Shown piece after piece: positions 5,005 through 7,380 of a stretch of DNA of 7,380 nucleotides. A program made the translations under genes and the position numbers. The DNA is from CAYGZA01 sp964354135 (lineage in GTDB: Bacteria > Planctomycetota > Planctomycetia > Pirellulales > Thermoguttaceae), in assembly GCA_964354135.1 (NCBI GenBank), contig CAYGZA010000322.1, positions 1 to 7,380 on the forward strand, written 5' to 3'. Position 1 is the stretch's first letter; each line of letters opens with the position of its first letter. The notes beneath the pieces were generated by a model. The model was not told the origin of the DNA and ran no database searches. It saw nothing but the letters and a program-made list of their open reading frames with translations.

Positions 5005-5010
5005 TATACT
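5005..5010 (+). promoter_or_regulatory. Possible -10 box (TATACT) for the DUF2330 gene
   Basis: TATACT lies 30 nt before the chosen ATG at 5041, in a locally AT-richer stretch. No good -35 hexamer lies 16-18 nt upstream, and the near-by TG is one base off the extended -10 spacing. It is a weak candidate from sequence alone. Confidence 0.25.
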
Positions 5011-5040
5011 CACCGTGGGCCTGGACGGGAGATGAATCCA

Positions 5041-6669
5041 ATGCGAATACAGTGTCTTGCCGTCTTAGCAGTCCTGCTTTTCGCGTCCGCTGCCCTGGGT
5101 GACGGCTGCTACATTCCCGAGGTGGCCGTTCGGAGAGTCCCTGAGATCCCCGCTCAGCGCGCTCTGTTATGTTGGAGGGACGGGGTGGAGACGCTCGTCA
5201 TTTCGTCCGCCCTTGATTCGGACGCCCAGAAGTTGGGATGGATTATCCCGATTCCGGCCGTGCCCCAGACGATCGAGAAGGAGAGCCCCGGGGCGTTGAA
5301 GACCCTCAACTTCTGCATCCAACCAAAGATCACCCACGATCTTTCCCGCGAAGTCACTTTCGCTATTCTAGCGATCGGCGTTGCGAATCTACTCATCGGG
5401 ACGCTGCTCTATGACAGGAAGCGGTTCCCTACCGTGTTGATCATGCTATTCCTCATGGTCCTTGTCGCGTCTTTGATGCTTCCCGCTCTCGGAACGGCGG
5501 GCTCCGCAGCGGCAACGAAGACGTCGGATGTGGCTGTCGAGAAATCAGCCACAGTCGGCTCGTATGATGTCAGTGTTCTCAGGCCGCCAAGACCGGACGG
5601 ATTGAATACTTGGTTGGCCGAGAACGGATTCTCCGCCTTGCCCACAGCAGCCGAGAAAACCGTCGCCGACTATATCTCAACGGGCTGGGTGTTTGCAGCA
5701 ATCAAGCTGACTCGCGCGGAATCAGGAATGAATGCACCGCACCCCATCAAGATGGTATTTCCCGCAAAGGAGGCGGTCTACCCGATGAGACTGACGGCGG
5801 TTGCCGGAGGAAGCCCGGAATTCGAGGTTTTCGTGATAGGTAACGGAAGCGCATCATGTGACCTACTGGAGAAGGAGTTCTCCGACAGATTCGACAGACT
5901 GCCGGGGATCGAGGATGGCGCGCGGGATAACTACGAATCCCATGCGTCGTTTGCGGGCAGGACGACACATCTGGCGATCGGCCATCCCGGAATCACTTCA
6001 TTGATGTGGCACCAATGTGTTCTTACGAAATTCACCGGGACGGTCAGTTCCAACAACATGACGAGCGACGTTCAGTTCGCGTGGAATCCCCTTGAGGCTT
6101 GTCGACAGCATTTCTTTACCATGAGCGGCGCGAGGAATCTCGCCTTGATTCTCTTTGTGTTGCTGACGGGTGGCTGGTCTCTTGTTTCGATGGTCGTGTG
6201 CGAGAGGAGGATCAAGCAGGCGCATGGATTCCGGTGGTACGTCGGCAAGGCGCTGCTTCCGGCGAGCGTGCTATTCGCTGTTGGCGCGGCAATCGTATTC
6301 ATAAGCGTGCCGAAGCTGGGAGCCTCCGAAGTGCACCTTTCTCGCGGTCATTACGGGCGGCACTTCTTCCCGCATGAATTGTGTCGTTCCATCGAAACGC
6401 TGCTCAACGATCACCCGGATATGGTTCAGGGCACAGACCGGGAGATAGCAGCGTGGCTTCTGAAGGCTCTTGACGAATCGCCCCGACTCAAGGCAATACC
6501 GAGGGAGACGATAACTGGTACGGAACTCATGGTGGAAGACAGCCCCGGCAACTTCACGGTCGAAAAGCGCCCTGACAAGATCGTGATTCGTGTTTACGAC
6601 GGGGTTGGTGCAGTTCTCCGCGTTGAGTGTCCGCCGATCAATCGACCGGGCAATAGCAGCGAGCCGTAG
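5041..6669 (+). CDS. Exported DUF2330 domain membrane protein
   Basis: The start is placed at ATG 5041 because GGGAG (5027-5031) is 9 nt upstream and an N-terminal signal peptide begins there; ATG 5032 abuts the purine run, and the frame's opening at 4870 adds non-protein-like residues. The protein is 542 aa. Residues 1-20 form a signal peptide with likely cleavage near SAALG-DG, with no lipobox. The DUF2330 signature follows: GDGCYIPE (20-27), IPAQRALLCW (36-45), LGWIIPIP (65-72), and later SYDVSVL (174-180), WLAENGFSALP (191-201) and GWVFAAIKL (215-223). Extra hydrophobic segments lie at about 104-123, 130-150, 366-386 and 400-422, so most of the protein is membrane-anchored with a large extracytoplasmic part. 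Function is unknown in the family. The gene is visibly lower in GC than its neighbours and lies between inverted repeats. Confidence 0.85.
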   Translation: MRIQCLAVLAVLLFASAALGDGCYIPEVAVRRVPEIPAQRALLCWRDGVETLVISSALDSDAQKLGWIIPIPAVPQTIEKESPGALKTLNFCIQPKITHDLSREVTFAILAIGVANLLIGTLLYDRKRFPTVLIMLFLMVLVASLMLPALGTAGSAAATKTSDVAVEKSATVGSYDVSVLRPPRPDGLNTWLAENGFSALPTAAEKTVADYISTGWVFAAIKLTRAESGMNAPHPIKMVFPAKEAVYPMRLTAVAGGSPEFEVFVIGNGSASCDLLEKEFSDRFDRLPGIEDGARDNYESHASFAGRTTHLAIGHPGITSLMWHQCVLTKFTGTVSSNNMTSDVQFAWNPLEACRQHFFTMSGARNLALILFVLLTGGWSLVSMVVCERRIKQAHGFRWYVGKALLPASVLFAVGAAIVFISVPKLGASEVHLSRGHYGRHFFPHELCRSIETLLNDHPDMVQGTDREIAAWLLKALDESPRLKAIPRETITGTELMVEDSPGNFTVEKRPDKIVIRVYDGVGAVLRVECPPINRPGNSSEP

Positions 6670-6681
6670 ATCGCTTTGGCG

Positions 6682-6707
6682 GGAAAAAACGGGACAGGTC
6701 TAATTAT
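6682..6707 (-). repeat. REP-like inverted repeat, right copy, at RAYT 3' end
   Basis: This is the inverted partner of 4827-4852, with the exact 17-nt core at 6686-6702. On the minus strand it begins with the RAYT stop codon (TAA, 6704-6706) and runs into a T6 tract (6684-6689), so it may also act as the RAYT terminator region. It starts 12 nt after the DUF2330 stop codon, and the two genes converge on it. Confidence 0.78.
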
Positions 6708-7378
6708 CGGCTCTCCCGCGGACGGCCGCGGGCACGCAGCGTCGATTCCAGGTCCAAATGCCGCGCCGTTTCGCGCACCCAAGCATCGCTGCCGTAGGGC
6801 TGGCTCCTGGCCACGCTCCGGCGGATCGCTTCCAGTTCCGAATCGGTCTGTGGCTGGTTGACCAGTGTGAGCCAATCGGACGGCATCGGCTCGGGCCAAT
6901 CGCTCAGCCAACTCGCGTCCTTCCGCCCAAAGCGCCGGCGACGCCAAAGGCTGCCCCAACGCCAGTCTTCCGCCCGCCCAACCAGGTTCGCCCGCAGCGC
7001 GTTCCGTTCCACGTAGCGGGCCACTTGATAGAAGTACTCCTCCGTTTCCACGGGGAAGGACTTGTAGCGGCCTTGGTAGACATGTCCGAAGCCCACGCGG
7101 TGATGGTACTCTTGCCAGTTCCGCACGTGCGTCACCGACAACTTCTGGAGGAAGGCGCCCAACTGACCGTCGCGCTCCGGCCAAAGCACGAAATGCCAGT
7201 GGTTCGGCATCAAGCAGTACGCGCAAATCCGCATCGGGCGCGTTCGCAGCGTCTTCTCCACCATACGCTCGAACGCCTCGTAGTCGCCGTCCTTGCCGAA
7301 CAATGGCATCCTCCCCACGCCACGGTTGAGAACGTGGAAGACCATCCCTCCGGGAGCAATTCTTGCGGTTCTTGGCAC
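6704..7378 (-). CDS. REP-associated tyrosine transposase (RAYT, IS200-like Y1 family)
   Basis: The 224-aa product is an HUH single-strand transposase of the Y1_Tnp superfamily. It starts with the characteristic PRTARI...FHVLNRG segment (2-20). The metal-binding HUH motif is in MPNHWHFVLWPE (His60 and His62, residues 57-68), and the likely nucleophile is Tyr122 in VARYVERNALRANLV (119-133). HVYQGRYKSFPV (99-110) and DWRWGSL (138-144) are typical of the family. The C-terminal tail ends in LESTLRARGRPRESR, the usual RAYT ending, so the gene looks intact. The likely start is a GTG 3 nt inside the window edge; its ribosome-binding site is not visible. RAYTs are single-copy domesticated relatives of IS200/IS605 TnpA that act on REP palindromes. 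Its stop codon lies inside the REP-like sequence shared with 4827-4852. Confidence 0.93.
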   Translation of the reverse strand: MPRTARIAPGGMVFHVLNRGVGRMPLFGKDGDYEAFERMVEKTLRTRPMRICAYCLMPNHWHFVLWPERDGQLGAFLQKLSVTHVRNWQEYHHRVGFGHVYQGRYKSFPVETEEYFYQVARYVERNALRANLVGRAEDWRWGSLWRRRRFGRKDASWLSDWPEPMPSDWLTLVNQPQTDSELEAIRRSVARSQPYGSDAWVRETARHLDLESTLRARGRPRESR

Positions 7379-7380
7379 CC

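Larger units (their letters stand above)
4635..5040. other. Divergent intergenic region between ilvN and the DUF2330 gene
   Basis: This 406-nt divergent gap must hold the promoters for ilvNC (leftwards) and the DUF2330 gene (rightwards). It contains the 7-bp repeats and palindromes at 4694-4812 and the left inverted repeat at 4827-4852. The frame of the DUF2330 gene stays open back to 4870, but the upstream residues are not protein-like. From about 4861 to 5000 I see no gene or strong element beyond a 5-bp hairpin, GGCGA-CTG-TCGCC, at 4976-4988. Confidence 0.6.

Noticed and set aside
4870..5040. Upstream extension of the DUF2330 gene to 4870
   Set aside because: The extra residues precede a clear signal peptide and look like translated noncoding DNA; the Shine-Dalgarno fits ATG 5041.
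6715..6732. Perfect 7-bp hairpin CCCGCGG-ACGG-CCGCGGG as a terminator
   Set aside because: It lies within the RAYT coding region, encoding the conserved RGRPR tail; no T-tract follows.

Overview
The window looks like a chromosomal segment from a high-GC bacterium, most likely a planctomycete. The reasons are the sequence style of TruB and IlvC, a REP-associated tyrosine transposase (RAYT), a DUF2330 protein, and repeat-rich intergenic gaps between mostly housekeeping genes. No 16S rRNA or other firm taxonomic marker is present, so this placement is an inference.

Left part, plus strand (1-2317). The 3' end of a VTC-domain polyphosphate polymerase-like gene overlaps by 4 nt a DUF4956 membrane protein gene with a very strong Shine-Dalgarno. 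This is a tightly coupled two-gene unit, possibly for making and handling polyphosphate at the membrane. A complete tRNA pseudouridine-55 synthase gene (truB) follows 94 nt later. A 178-nt gap (2318-2495) after truB is almost entirely structured: two overlapping hairpins, a 20-bp tandem duplication and five 7-bp tandem repeats.

Middle, minus strand (2496-4634). Reading leftwards, ilvN (acetolactate synthase regulatory subunit) and ilvC (ketol-acid reductoisomerase) are 43 nt apart and form a branched-chain amino acid operon without ilvB in view. A small unrecognised 90-aa gene lies downstream on the same strand. The ilvN-ilvC pair is bracketed by inverted copies of a composite intergenic repeat made of 7-bp repeats followed by a GC-rich palindrome.

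Right part (4635-7380). A plus-strand gene encodes an exported DUF2330 protein with extra transmembrane segments. It is visibly lower in GC than its neighbours and lies between two inverted copies of a REP-like sequence with a 17-bp perfect core. The right copy coincides with the 3' end of a minus-strand RAYT gene that fills the rest of the window and probably starts 3 nt inside the edge.

No tRNA, rRNA, CRISPR array or classical insertion sequence with flanking target duplications was seen. The most notable signals are the several families of dispersed intergenic repeats next to a RAYT, the inverted repeats around the low-GC DUF2330 gene, and an acidic residue in the IlvC cofactor loop suggesting NADH use.
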